This document shows, one piece after another, positions 27,560-35,434 of a stretch of DNA of 64,000 bases (position 1 is the first letter of the stretch; every line of letters starts with the position of its first letter). Location: positions 1 through 64,000 of the forward strand of contig NZ_JAKGSD010000008.1 of assembly GCF_021654135.1 (NCBI RefSeq), written 5' to 3'. The notes below the pieces were generated by a model that did no database searches, had not been told where the DNA came from, and was given only the letters and a program-made list of their open reading frames with translations. Source of the stretch: Amycolatopsis tucumanensis. Lineage in GTDB: Bacteria; Actinomycetota; Actinomycetes; Mycobacteriales; Pseudonocardiaceae. The position numbers and the translations under genes were made by a program.

Positions 27560-28560
27560 CGGAGACACTGCCGGTGGGCGCTTCGGTCGAAGCGCCCACC
27601 GCGGGTCCGGCACTCGCCGCGCGGACCAGGGGGCTGCGCAAGGTGTACCGGACCGCGGTCGCGGTGGACCAGGTCGATCTGGACGTGCCGGAGGGCGCGG
27701 TGCTGGGCATGCTCGGGCCGAACGGGTCGGGCAAGACCACCACGATCCGGATGCTGCTCGGCCTGGTCCGCCCGACCGAGGGCGAGGTGGAGCTGCTCGG
27801 TCACCGGATGCCCGACGGCGCGCCGCGTGCGCTGCCGGATGTCGGCGCGCTGGTCGAGGGGCCGGGCTTCCACCCGTTCCTGTCCGGGCGGGAGAACCTG
27901 CGCCGCGTCGCGGCCGCCGAGCCGCGGCTGTCGTCGGCGGCGATCCCCCGCGCGGTCGAGAACGCGCTGGAGCGGGTCGGGCTCGGGCACGCCGCGCACC
28001 GGCGCTACCGGGGGTACTCGCTGGGCATGAAGCAGCGGCTGGGGCTCGCCTCGGCGCTGCTCGTGCCGCGGCGGATGGTCGTGCTGGACGAGCCGACGAA
28101 CGGCCTGGACCCGGCGGGCACGCGGGAGATCCGCAACATCATCGGCGAGCTGCACGCCGAGGGCGTCACCGTGCTGGTGTCCTCGCACCTGCTCGCCGAG
28201 GTCGAGGCGACCTGCACGCACGTGGCGGTCCTGCACGACGGCACGGTGGTGGCGCAGGGCGAGCTGGACGAGCTGCTGGAGTCCGGCACGCCGTCGCTGG
28301 TCGTGTCCACTCCGGACGGTGACAAGGCGCTCACCGCCCTGCGCGACAACCGCATCCCCGGCCGGCTCACGCCGGAGGGCGTGCGGGCGGACCTGAGCGC
28401 GGCGACCGCGCCGCAGGTGATCGAGACGCTGGTGCGGGCCGGGGTGTCCGTGCACGAGGCGAAGCGGGCCCGCACCGGGCTGGAGGACCTGTTCGCGCGG
28501 CTGACGCAACGGGATTCCGAAACCGGGGGCCTGCCGGATGTGGACGAAGGGGCGTCATGA
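27556..28560 (+). CDS. ABC exporter ATPase, DrrA/CcmA class
   Basis: The 334-residue ATPase has Walker A GPNGSGKTTT, the LSGRENL element, signature YSLGMKQRLGLA, Walker B MVVLDEPTNGLDP and a His switch in SSHLLAE, plus an extra C-terminal domain of about 100 residues as in drug and lipid exporters. It overlaps the preceding secreted protein and the following permease by ATGA at both ends. Substrate is unknown; antibiotic or envelope-lipid export is plausible given the two-component neighbour. Confidence 0.92.
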   Translation: MTETLPVGASVEAPTAGPALAARTRGLRKVYRTAVAVDQVDLDVPEGAVLGMLGPNGSGKTTTIRMLLGLVRPTEGEVELLGHRMPDGAPRALPDVGALVEGPGFHPFLSGRENLRRVAAAEPRLSSAAIPRAVENALERVGLGHAAHRRYRGYSLGMKQRLGLASALLVPRRMVVLDEPTNGLDPAGTREIRNIIGELHAEGVTVLVSSHLLAEVEATCTHVAVLHDGTVVAQGELDELLESGTPSLVVSTPDGDKALTALRDNRIPGRLTPEGVRADLSAATAPQVIETLVRAGVSVHEAKRARTGLEDLFARLTQRDSETGGLPDVDEGAS

Positions 28561-29423
28561 CGGCGACACTGGACGCGGCGCCGGTGGAACGGTGGAGTGT
28601 GCCGTTCCACCGGCTCTACCGCGCCGAGCTGCGGTGGATCTTCCGCCGCCCGCGCACGCTGATCGTGCTGGGCCTGCTCGCGCTGATCCCGGTGATCGTC
28701 GGGATCGGGCTGACGATCGCGGGCGACAGCGGCGGCGGGCCCAGCGGCGGTGAGGGCGACAACGCGCTGCTGGCGTCCGCGGCCGGGAACGCGCTGGTCC
28801 TGCCGCTGGCCACGCTCGGGCTGACGCTGAACCTGATGCTGCCGCTGGTCACGGCGATGTCGGCGGGCGACGCGCTGGCCGGCGAATCGGCCGTGGGCAC
28901 GCTGCGCGGGCTGCTGCTCGCGCCGGTGAGCCGCGGCAGGCTGCTGCTGATGAAGGCGCTCGGGGTGGCGTCCTTCACGCTCGCCGCAGCGCTGCTGATG
29001 GCCGTGGTCGCGATGGTGACCGGGCTGGTGATCAACGGGACCGGATCGCTGTTCACGCTGTCCGGCAACACCCTGTCCTTTGTGGACGCCTTGGGCCGGG
29101 TCGCGCTGGCGGCGGTGTGGGTGACGCTGCAGCTGTGGGCGGTCGGGGCGATCGCGCTGGCGATCTCGGCGTGCACCGAGCACCCGATGGTCGTCGTGGT
29201 GTCGATGCTGGCCGGCGTCGTGGTGTCGACGGTGCTGCTCCTGCTGTCGGCGGTGGACTGGCTGCACCCGTTCCTGCTGCCGCAGTCCTGGACCGCGATC
29301 GCGGACATCCTGCGCGATCCGATCCCGGCCGACCAGCTCGGCGAGGGCGCGATCCGCGCCGCGTGCTACGTCGTGATCGGCCTGTCCCTGGCCTACGCGC
29401 GGCTGTCCACGAAGGACGGTTAG
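28557..29423 (+). CDS. ABC-2 type exporter permease
   Basis: The 288-residue membrane protein has six hydrophobic helices and the ABC-2 features SAGDALAGESAVGTLRGLLLAPVSRGRLLLMKAL, the conserved E/GT segment next to the coupling helix. It completes the exporter with the ATPase before it. The stop codon overlaps by 4 nt the stop of the convergent thiQ gene. Confidence 0.9.
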   Translation: MTATLDAAPVERWSVPFHRLYRAELRWIFRRPRTLIVLGLLALIPVIVGIGLTIAGDSGGGPSGGEGDNALLASAAGNALVLPLATLGLTLNLMLPLVTAMSAGDALAGESAVGTLRGLLLAPVSRGRLLLMKALGVASFTLAAALLMAVVAMVTGLVINGTGSLFTLSGNTLSFVDALGRVALAAVWVTLQLWAVGAIALAISACTEHPMVVVVSMLAGVVVSTVLLLLSAVDWLHPFLLPQSWTAIADILRDPIPADQLGEGAIRAACYVVIGLSLAYARLSTKDG

Positions 29424-30427
29424 CCGATCAGGGCGACGCCGTCCGGGTCGGGGGCGATGCTGATCTCGTCGCCCGGGTTGACGTCGGCGGAGACCGCCGC
29501 GACCGCGTCCACCGTGCCTGCGCTCGTGCGCACGGACAGGCGGACGTTGTCGCGGCGGTGCACCTTGCTCAGCACCTCGCCGGTGATCCCGGCGGTCGCG
29601 AGCCGCAGCCCGGTGGGGCGCAGGCCGAGCCGGACCGGCCCGTCCGCGGCCTCCGGGATGGCCACCTCGCCGAACGGGCAGCGCACGATCCCGTCCGCCG
29701 CCTCGCCGTCGACGACCGTGGTGACGCCGAGGAAGCGCGCCACGTTCTCGTCCGCGGGCCGCCGCCACACCTCGCGCACCGCCCCGACCTGCCGGATCTT
29801 CCCAGCCTGCAGCACGGCGACGCGGTCGGCGAGCGTGAACGCCTCCTCCTGGTCGTGCGTGACGAGCAGCGCGGTGATCTTCGCGCTGCGCAGCATCTCG
29901 GCCAGGTCGACGGCCAGCTGCTCACGCAACCCGGCGTCCAAACCGGACAGCGGCTCGTCGAGCAGCAGCAGGCGGGGCTCCGGCGCGAGCGCGCGCGCCA
30001 GCGCGACGCGTTGCGCCTCCCCGCCGGACAGCTCGGTCACCCGCCGCTTCTGGTAGCCGGCCAGGCCGACGAGGCCGAGCAGCCGGCTCACGCGTTCCGC
30101 GCGCTCAGCCGGCGGCATCCCGTGCATCCGCGGGCCGAACGCGATGTTCCCGGCCACGTCCCGGTGCGGGAACAGCTGGCCGTCCTGGAACACCAGCCCG
30201 AACCCGCGCTTGTGCACCGGCACGCGGGCCAGGTCGGCGCCGTCCCAGCGCACGCTGCCCGCGGTGATCGGCTCCAGACCGGTGATCGCGCGCAGCAGCG
30301 TCGACTTCCCGGAGCCGGACGGGCCGAGCAGCGCGAGCACCTCGCCGTCGGCGATCTCCAGGTCCACGCCGGAGACGGCGGTGAACGGGCCGTACCGCAC
30401 GGTCAGGCCGGACACGGTCAACGCCAT
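29420..30427 (-). CDS. thiQ: thiamine ABC importer ATPase
   Basis: The 335-residue ATPase has Walker A GPSGSGKST, signature LSGGEAQR, Walker B LLLLDEP and the MalK/PotA-like TOBE domain at the C-terminus. Together with thiP and thiB and the TPP riboswitch upstream it forms a thiamine or TPP importer. The ATG at 30427 lies 2 bp after the thiP stop. Confidence 0.88.
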   Translation of the reverse strand: MALTVSGLTVRYGPFTAVSGVDLEIADGEVLALLGPSGSGKSTLLRAITGLEPITAGSVRWDGADLARVPVHKRGFGLVFQDGQLFPHRDVAGNIAFGPRMHGMPPAERAERVSRLLGLVGLAGYQKRRVTELSGGEAQRVALARALAPEPRLLLLDEPLSGLDAGLREQLAVDLAEMLRSAKITALLVTHDQEEAFTLADRVAVLQAGKIRQVGAVREVWRRPADENVARFLGVTTVVDGEAADGIVRCPFGEVAIPEAADGPVRLGLRPTGLRLATAGITGEVLSKVHRRDNVRLSVRTSAGTVDAVAAVSADVNPGDEISIAPDPDGVALIG

Positions 30428-30429
30428 GG

Positions 30430-32031
30430 CTAGAACTCCCCCACCCGGCCGGACGCGAGCCGGTCGATCACGATCACCGCGGCCGCGGTGACCAGCATGA
30501 GCAGCGCGCACGCCGCGTACGCCATCTGGTTGTTGAGCTGGCCCGGCCGCGCGATCAGCGCCGCGATCGCAACCGGCAGGGTCGGCGTCTGCGGGCGCGC
30601 CAGGAAGCTCGTCGCGCCGAACTCGCCGAGCGCGACGACGTAGCCGAACCCGGCCGCGGCGACGACGGCGCGGAACGCCAGCGGCACGTCGATCTCGCGC
30701 CACACCCGCGCCGGGCTCGCGCCGAGGGTGGCCGCGGCCTGGCGCAGGCGGTCGTCGATCGACCGCACCACGGGCAGCACCGTGCGGATCACCAGCGGGA
30801 TCACCACCAGCGCCTGCGCGAGCGGCACCAGCAGCGGCGACCGGCGCAGGTCGCCGGGCAGCGCGTCGAGCGTGATGAGGTAGCCGAACCCGACGGTCAC
30901 CGCGGACACGCCGAGCGGCAGCATCAGCGCGGCGTCCATCGACTCGCCGACGCCGCGCGCGAGCCGTCCCGGCGACCGGCGCAACGCGACCAGCAGCACC
31001 GACGCCGACACCCCGATGACCATCGCCAGCACCGTCGCGTCGGTCGCGGTGCGCAGCGAGTTCAGCGCCGCGTCCCAGCCGGACACCTGGAGCGTGCCGT
31101 CGTTGCCGGTGCTGGACAGCGCCCGGTAACCGGCCAGGCTCCAGCCGTCCGCGGTGGACACCGAGCGCACCAGCAACGCGACGATCGGGGTCAGCAGCAG
31201 GCCGAGCACGACCACCGCCGCGCCGACCACGGCCCACTCCCCGCCGACCGGGCGGCGCGCGGTCTCCCGGCGCGACCGCAGCCGCAATGCGCTCTCCCGG
31301 CGGCGGCGAGCGGCTGCGCCGAGCAGCAGCGCGCCCAGCACGGCGGCGATCTGCACCAGCGACAGCGCCGCCGCGCCGGTCAGGTCGAGCAGGTTCTCGG
31401 TGCGCAGGTAGATCTCGGTCTCCAGCGTGCGGTACCGCGCGCCGCCGAGGATCAGCACCACGCCGAAACTGGTGGCGCAGAACAGGAACACGACGGCGGC
31501 CGCGGACGTGATCGCCGGCATCAGCGCGGGCAGCGTCACCGAGCGGAACGCGCGCCAGCGGGACGCGCCCAGCGCGCGGGCGGCGTCCTCGGCCCGCGAG
31601 TCCAGCAACGCCCACAGGCCGGCGACCGTGCGGCCGACGACGGCGACGTTGAAGAACGCGTTGGCCAGCACGATGGACAGCCAGCCGCCGTCGGTCCACA
31701 GCGCCCGGAACGCCAGGCCCACCACCACGGTGGGCAGCACGAACGGGACGAGCACCAGCGTCCGGACGACCGCCACCCCGGGCAGCCGCACGCGCGCCAG
31801 CAGGAACGCGACCGGCAGGCCGGCGACCACGGCGATCAGGGTCGAACCGGCGGCCTGCGCGACCGTGAACCAGGCCAGCCGCCACGTCTCGCCCTCGGCC
31901 AGCGCGGCGAGCACCTCGCCGTCGACGAAGCCCAGCCGCAGGATCGCGCCGACCGGCCAGGCGAAGAAGACGACCAGGAACCCGAGCGGCAGCACGGCCA
32001 GTGCCGCCAGCCCGAGCCCGGCACGGCTCAC
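30430..32031 (-). CDS. thiP: thiamine ABC importer permease (fused two-domain)
   Basis: The 533-residue permease holds two homologous membrane halves, each with an EAA loop: DAARALGASRWRAFRSVTLPALMP in the first and RQAAATLGASPARVWREIDVPLAF in the second. ThiP and iron permeases share this fused form; the riboswitch upstream settles the assignment. Start GTG 32031 overlaps the thiB stop (GTGA). A longer open frame reaching 33123 lies in DNA coding for ThiB and is not real. Confidence 0.88.
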   Translation of the reverse strand: MSRAGLGLAALAVLPLGFLVVFFAWPVGAILRLGFVDGEVLAALAEGETWRLAWFTVAQAAGSTLIAVVAGLPVAFLLARVRLPGVAVVRTLVLVPFVLPTVVVGLAFRALWTDGGWLSIVLANAFFNVAVVGRTVAGLWALLDSRAEDAARALGASRWRAFRSVTLPALMPAITSAAAVVFLFCATSFGVVLILGGARYRTLETEIYLRTENLLDLTGAAALSLVQIAAVLGALLLGAAARRRRESALRLRSRRETARRPVGGEWAVVGAAVVVLGLLLTPIVALLVRSVSTADGWSLAGYRALSSTGNDGTLQVSGWDAALNSLRTATDATVLAMVIGVSASVLLVALRRSPGRLARGVGESMDAALMLPLGVSAVTVGFGYLITLDALPGDLRRSPLLVPLAQALVVIPLVIRTVLPVVRSIDDRLRQAAATLGASPARVWREIDVPLAFRAVVAAAGFGYVVALGEFGATSFLARPQTPTLPVAIAALIARPGQLNNQMAYAACALLMLVTAAAVIVIDRLASGRVGEF

Positions 32032-33068
32032 TGGCCGAGCAAGGAGCGCCACTGCTCGATCCACCGCTCGCGCCCGGCCTGCACCGTCTCGGCGGGCAGG
32101 CTCGCCGGGTTCGGCGGCAGCGGGGCGGCCGTCGTCCACGCCGTGGGCAACGCCACGCCCTCCCGCGCCGGGTAGACGTACATGTTCTCCGCCACTGTGG
32201 CCTGGAACTGCTGGGACAGCAGGAAGTCGATCACCTTCTGCGCGTTGGCCGCGTTGGGCGAGCCGGCCAGCACACCGGCGTACTCGACCTGGCGGAAGCA
32301 GGTGTCCAGCAGCGCCTTCGTGCGCGGCTTGCCGTCCTCGCCGATCTCCGCGGCGGGCGAGGACGCGTAGGACACCACGATCGGCCGCGGCCCCTTGCCG
32401 GAGGAGCCGGAGAAGTCCTGGCCGTAGGCCTCCTCCCAGCCGGCGACGGCACGCATGCCGTTGTCCTTCAGCTGGGTCCAGTAGGCCTGCCAGTTCTGCT
32501 CGCCGTAGCGGGCGATGGTGCCGAGCAGGAACGCCAGTCCGGGGGAGCTGGTGGCCGGGTTCTCCACGACCAGCAGGTCCTTGTACTCCGGCTTGACCAG
32601 GTCGTCGTAGGTCGCGGGCTCCGGGATGCCGCGCTCGGCGAACCAGGTGGTGTCGATGTTGACGCAGACGTCGCCCACGTCGACGGCGGACAGGCGGTGC
32701 TCGGAGTCCACGGCGTAGCGCTGCGGGCCGCGATCGGCCTCGGGGCTGGTGTAGGGCGCGAAGACGCCTTCGGTGAGCGCGCGCGAGGCGAAGGTCGAGT
32801 CGACGCCGAACGCCGCGTCGCCGATCGGGTTGGCCTTCGTGAGCACCAGGGTGTTGGTGAGCGCGCCCGCGTCGCCCTTCTTCACGACGTTGATCGTGAT
32901 GCCGGTCTGCTGCCGGAAGGCGTCGAGCACCTGCTGCGGCGCGGCGAACGAGTCGTGGGTGACGAGCGTGACCGCGGCCGGGCCGTCCTCCGCGTCGTTG
33001 CCGGCCAGCGTGCAGCCCGCGGTCAGGGCGGCGACAAGGCCGACCAGGACGCCCGTGCGGAATCTCAT
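32028..33068 (-). CDS. thiB: thiamine-binding lipoprotein
   Basis: The 346-residue family 1 binding protein has a lipobox ending at Cys19 (ALTAGC), the start VTLVTHDSFAAPQQVLDAFRQQTG, and ThiB-like stretches DVCVNIDTTWFAERGIPEPATYDDL and VVENPATSSPGLAFLLGTI. It captures thiamine outside the membrane and delivers it to ThiPQ. The ATG at 33068 has AGGAG about 5 nt upstream; a GTG at 33074 is the alternative. Expression should fall when TPP is plentiful, through the riboswitch just upstream. Confidence 0.9.
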   Translation of the reverse strand: MRFRTGVLVGLVAALTAGCTLAGNDAEDGPAAVTLVTHDSFAAPQQVLDAFRQQTGITINVVKKGDAGALTNTLVLTKANPIGDAAFGVDSTFASRALTEGVFAPYTSPEADRGPQRYAVDSEHRLSAVDVGDVCVNIDTTWFAERGIPEPATYDDLVKPEYKDLLVVENPATSSPGLAFLLGTIARYGEQNWQAYWTQLKDNGMRAVAGWEEAYGQDFSGSSGKGPRPIVVSYASSPAAEIGEDGKPRTKALLDTCFRQVEYAGVLAGSPNAANAQKVIDFLLSQQFQATVAENMYVYPAREGVALPTAWTTAAPLPPNPASLPAETVQAGRERWIEQWRSLLGQ

Positions 33069-33106
33069 GACCACTCCTCGCTCGTTCCGGCGAGAAAGGT
33101 CGGGGC

Positions 33107-33193
33107 CCTCCCTGCGCCGGCATGATCCGGATCAGGTGCGAACGGTCGCGGGGCGAACCCGCCTCTCAGCCCGGTGGACCCGGACTCCCGTGG
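33107..33193 (-). ncRNA. TPP riboswitch (THI element)
   Basis: Read on the minus strand, the leader contains the invariant CTGAGA box (33163-33169 region) and the paired ACCTGATCCGGATCATGCC / GCGCAGGGA segment ending near 33109, both hallmarks of the TPP aptamer. It ends about 40 nt before the thiB start codon. The intervening stem-loop and ribosome site are the probable expression platform. Confidence 0.93.
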
Positions 33194-33234
33194 CAACCGT
33201 GCAGCGTACCCGCCGCCGTACCACCATGGAGCAC

Positions 33235-33525
33235 ATGGCGGAACTACTGAGCGAAACCGAGATCTCCGAGGCCCTCAACAAGCTGCCGTACTGGCAGCGC
33301 GCGGGCGACGCGCTGGAGCGCACGGCCGAACTCGCCGACTTTCCGCAGGCCATCGCGATGGTCAACCGCGTCGCCGAGATCGCCGAGGGCGTGAACCACC
33401 ACCCGGACATGGACATCCGGTGGCGCACCGTGACGTTCCGGTGCAGCACCCATTCGGCGGGCGGGATCACCGCGAAGGACGTGTCGCTCGCCGAACAGAT
33501 CGACGGCACGATCGACGCGCTGTGA
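33235..33525 (+). CDS. phhB: 4a-hydroxytetrahydrobiopterin dehydratase (pterin-4a-carbinolamine dehydratase)
   Basis: A 96-residue PCD/DCoH protein with the family core GVNHHPDMDIRWRTVTFRCSTHSAGGITAKD, including the catalytic histidine pair. It recycles the oxidised pterin cofactor of aromatic amino acid hydroxylases, though in actinobacteria it also occurs without a hydroxylase nearby. ATG 33235 has GGAG close upstream; ATG 33226 would add three residues. It is divergent from the thiamine importer. Confidence 0.88.
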   Translation: MAELLSETEISEALNKLPYWQRAGDALERTAELADFPQAIAMVNRVAEIAEGVNHHPDMDIRWRTVTFRCSTHSAGGITAKDVSLAEQIDGTIDAL

Positions 33526-33589
33526 TCTAGGCCGGACCGGCAACTTCGCGGCCGGTCCCGTGCGTTGCCCCTGGTGGAGGGAACGCACC

Positions 33590-33808
33590 ATGAGGAAGGT
33601 TGTCACGCGACTGGCCGCCGTGGCGGCCGCCGTCGCCTTGTTGCTGGGAGTGCTCGCCGGGACCGCTTCGGCGGTCACGTCCACCGCCGTCGAACCGCCG
33701 GGCGAGACGCGCGCGGTGGTGGTCGGGACGCTGGCGTTCGGGTTGATGATCGCCGCGGCGGGGGCCGTGTTCTGGTACACGGCGCGACATCGGGGACCGC
33801 AGGAGTGA
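33590..33808 (+). CDS. small secreted/membrane protein
   Basis: A 72-residue protein with an N-terminal hydrophobic segment that looks like a signal peptide (AAVAAAVALLLGVLAGTASA, cleavage after ASA), a short external loop and a second helix (VVVGTLAFGLMIAAAGAVFWY) ending RHRGPQE. The topology is either a mature single-helix protein of about 46 residues or a two-helix hairpin. GGAGG stands 9 nt before the ATG. No family recognised. Confidence 0.6.
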   Translation: MRKVVTRLAAVAAAVALLLGVLAGTASAVTSTAVEPPGETRAVVVGTLAFGLMIAAAGAVFWYTARHRGPQE

Positions 33809-33900
33809 TTTCGGTCACGTCGGCCGCCGGTCTGTAACGACAGGGGTGTCGCGGGCGCTGTCACGCGCGGAAGTCCCTGCTCACCCCGAGGTTCGCCGCC

Positions 33901-34005
33901 ATGAACACCACGCCCGCCCTGTCGCCGGCCCAGCGCGCCTGGGTCACCGCTCTGGCCACCGTGATCACCCTGCTCGCCGTTCTCGTGCTCGCCGCGCTGG
34001 GCTGA
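33901..34005 (+). CDS. 34-residue single-helix membrane microprotein
   Basis: An ATG-started frame of 35 codons encodes MNTTPALSPAQRAWVTAL followed by a 17-residue hydrophobic helix ending LAALG. GAGG lies 9 nt upstream and a textbook terminator follows 14 bp after the stop, so the unit looks like a complete small gene. Its function is unknown; such microproteins often bind a larger membrane partner. Too short for coding statistics, so confidence is moderate. Confidence 0.5.
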   Translation: MNTTPALSPAQRAWVTALATVITLLAVLVLAALG

Positions 34006-34018
34006 GTTCCAGCAGGTC

Positions 34019-34050
34019 AAAGGCCCGCCGGTACCCCGGCGGGCCTTTTT
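34019..34050 (+). terminator. rho-independent terminator with T-run
   Basis: AAAGGCCCGCCGG (34019-34031 region) pairs with CCGGCGGGCCTTT across the loop TACC and is followed by further T residues. It is the clearest intrinsic terminator in the window and closes the small-protein transcript. Confidence 0.9.
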
Positions 34051-34176
34051 CACGCGCAGTTGATCTGTGTCCATGACCACTCGTTGGTGACTTTTCCGTG
34101 TCCTATTCGTAATGTCACGGGCGGCCATCCCCCGAACGGCCGAAAAGTCCCCTCCCCGAAAATGGTGATCTTCCGA

Positions 34177-34854
34177 ATGGTGGGTCGACATAGATCCAAA
34201 GCGAAATCGCTGAGAGTCCCCCTGGCGATCGGCCTGGCCGCGGCGTTCGTGCTGGGCTTCGCGGTCTGGCTGACCGGCAACTTCAGCAGGCAGGACACGG
34301 CCAGCATGGCGGCGCAGATGAAGCCGCTGCCGACGACCTCGGCCCCGACGAGCACGTCGAGCAGCACGACGACGCCGCCACCGCCTCCCCCGCCGGTGAC
34401 GACGACGCCGCCGGTGGCGCCCCCGCCGTCGACCACTTCGAAGTCGACGCCGAAGTCCACGAAGACGACCCCGAAGACGACGACCAAGGCGGCGAACGCC
34501 TGCTCGTCGGTGCTCGAGGGCACATTGCCGCACGTGGCGAAGGTGGGCAACCACATCGCCGCGAAGTTCGGCGTGGACGACATCGGCGGCCGAGCGGGCC
34601 GCTCCGGCACGAGCGACCACCCCAGTGGCCTCGCGCTGGACTTCATGGTGGACACGTCCACGGGCAACGCCATCGCCGACTACCTGCTGGCCAACCAGTC
34701 CGAGTTCAACGTCAAGTACGTGATCTGGAGGCAGCGCTACAACGACGGCAGCGGCTGGTCGACGATGGAAGACCGCGGCGACGCCACGGCCAACCACTAC
34801 GACCACGTGCACGTGTCGTTCGAGTCGAGCGGATCGGTGAACGTGACCTGCTGA
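34177..34854 (+). CDS. membrane-anchored LAS/M15-type metallopeptidase-like protein
   Basis: A 225-residue protein with a basic N-terminus, one transmembrane helix (PLAIGLAAAFVLGFAVWLTG), a Thr/Pro/Lys-rich linker of about 70 residues suited to crossing the cell wall, and a C-terminal domain. That domain has GTSDHPSGLALDF and NHYDHVHVSF, the SxHxxGxAxD and HxH zinc motifs of the LAS/M15 fold. A role in peptidoglycan trimming is likely. Starts at 34162 (ATG) or 34177 (ATG, with GGTGA 8 nt upstream) are possible. A long hairpin terminator follows. Confidence 0.78.
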   Translation: MVGRHRSKAKSLRVPLAIGLAAAFVLGFAVWLTGNFSRQDTASMAAQMKPLPTTSAPTSTSSSTTTPPPPPPPVTTTPPVAPPPSTTSKSTPKSTKTTPKTTTKAANACSSVLEGTLPHVAKVGNHIAAKFGVDDIGGRAGRSGTSDHPSGLALDFMVDTSTGNAIADYLLANQSEFNVKYVIWRQRYNDGSGWSTMEDRGDATANHYDHVHVSFESSGSVNVTC

Positions 34855-35434
34855 TCGGCGCGGGTTACGGGCTCGACGCCCGCAGTTCACGAGAGAACGC
34901 CCAGGCTTCCCCGGCCTGGGCGTTCTCTTGTTCTTTCGGTGTCGCCCAGCCGCCGGCGGCGGGCTCCGCTGTGCCCTGAGCAGGCGCCCTGCCACCTCAG
35001 CACGCCCCACCGCTCATGGTCCACCCGCCCTGCGGCGCGCGCACCGCCCACCAGCCGGCGCACCGCCCACCAGCCCCTGGAACCCCACGGCCCACCGGCC
35101 CGCCAGCCCCTGACACCCCCACAGCCCGCCGGCCCGTCAGCCGGCACACCATCCACCAGCCCCTGACACCCCCCGGCCCACCGGTCCGCCAGCCGGCACA
35201 CCATCCACCAACCCCTGGAACCCCCACAGCCCACCAGCCCGCCAGCCGACACATCGCCCACGGCTCACCGGCCCGCGCACCGCCCACCAGCCCCTGACAC
35301 CCCCAACGGCTCACCGGCCCGCCAGCCCGCGCACCGCCCGCCAGCCCGCGCACCGCCCACCAGCCCCACACCCCCCACGGCCCTCGCGCCGCCCCACCCC
35401 ACCCCGCCGCGCCCGGAGACCGCGGCCCGGCGCC
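34855..35434. repeat. gene-free C-rich degenerate repeat field
   Basis: After the terminator at 34892-34928 the plus strand from about 34985 to 35400 is C-rich and G-poor. It is built from degenerate units such as CCACCAGCCCCTGACACC and CCACCGGCCCGCCAGCC. AGCCCCTG or a close variant recurs at about 35072, 35104, 35156, 35210, 35290 and 35362, with uneven steps of 32 to 80 bp. The complementary strand is rich in GGGG and GGG runs able to form G-quadruplexes. Reading frames through it encode only Gly/Trp/Arg or Pro/His-rich low-complexity strings. I see no gene. Confidence 0.75.
34892..34928 (+). terminator. terminator hairpin after the M15-like gene
   Basis: Fifteen perfect base pairs (34892-34906 with 34914-34928) around a 7-nt loop, followed by TTGTTCTTTC. 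It lies 38 bp past the stop codon. Confidence 0.85.

Noticed and set aside
30430..33123. Single 897-codon permease frame
   Set aside because: The upstream third overlaps thiB in another frame with non-protein-like composition; thiP starts at GTG 32031, overlapping the thiB stop.
34985..35400. Possible CRISPR-like array
   Set aside because: Repeat units vary in sequence and spacing (32-80 bp), there are no unique equal-length spacers, and no cas genes are nearby.
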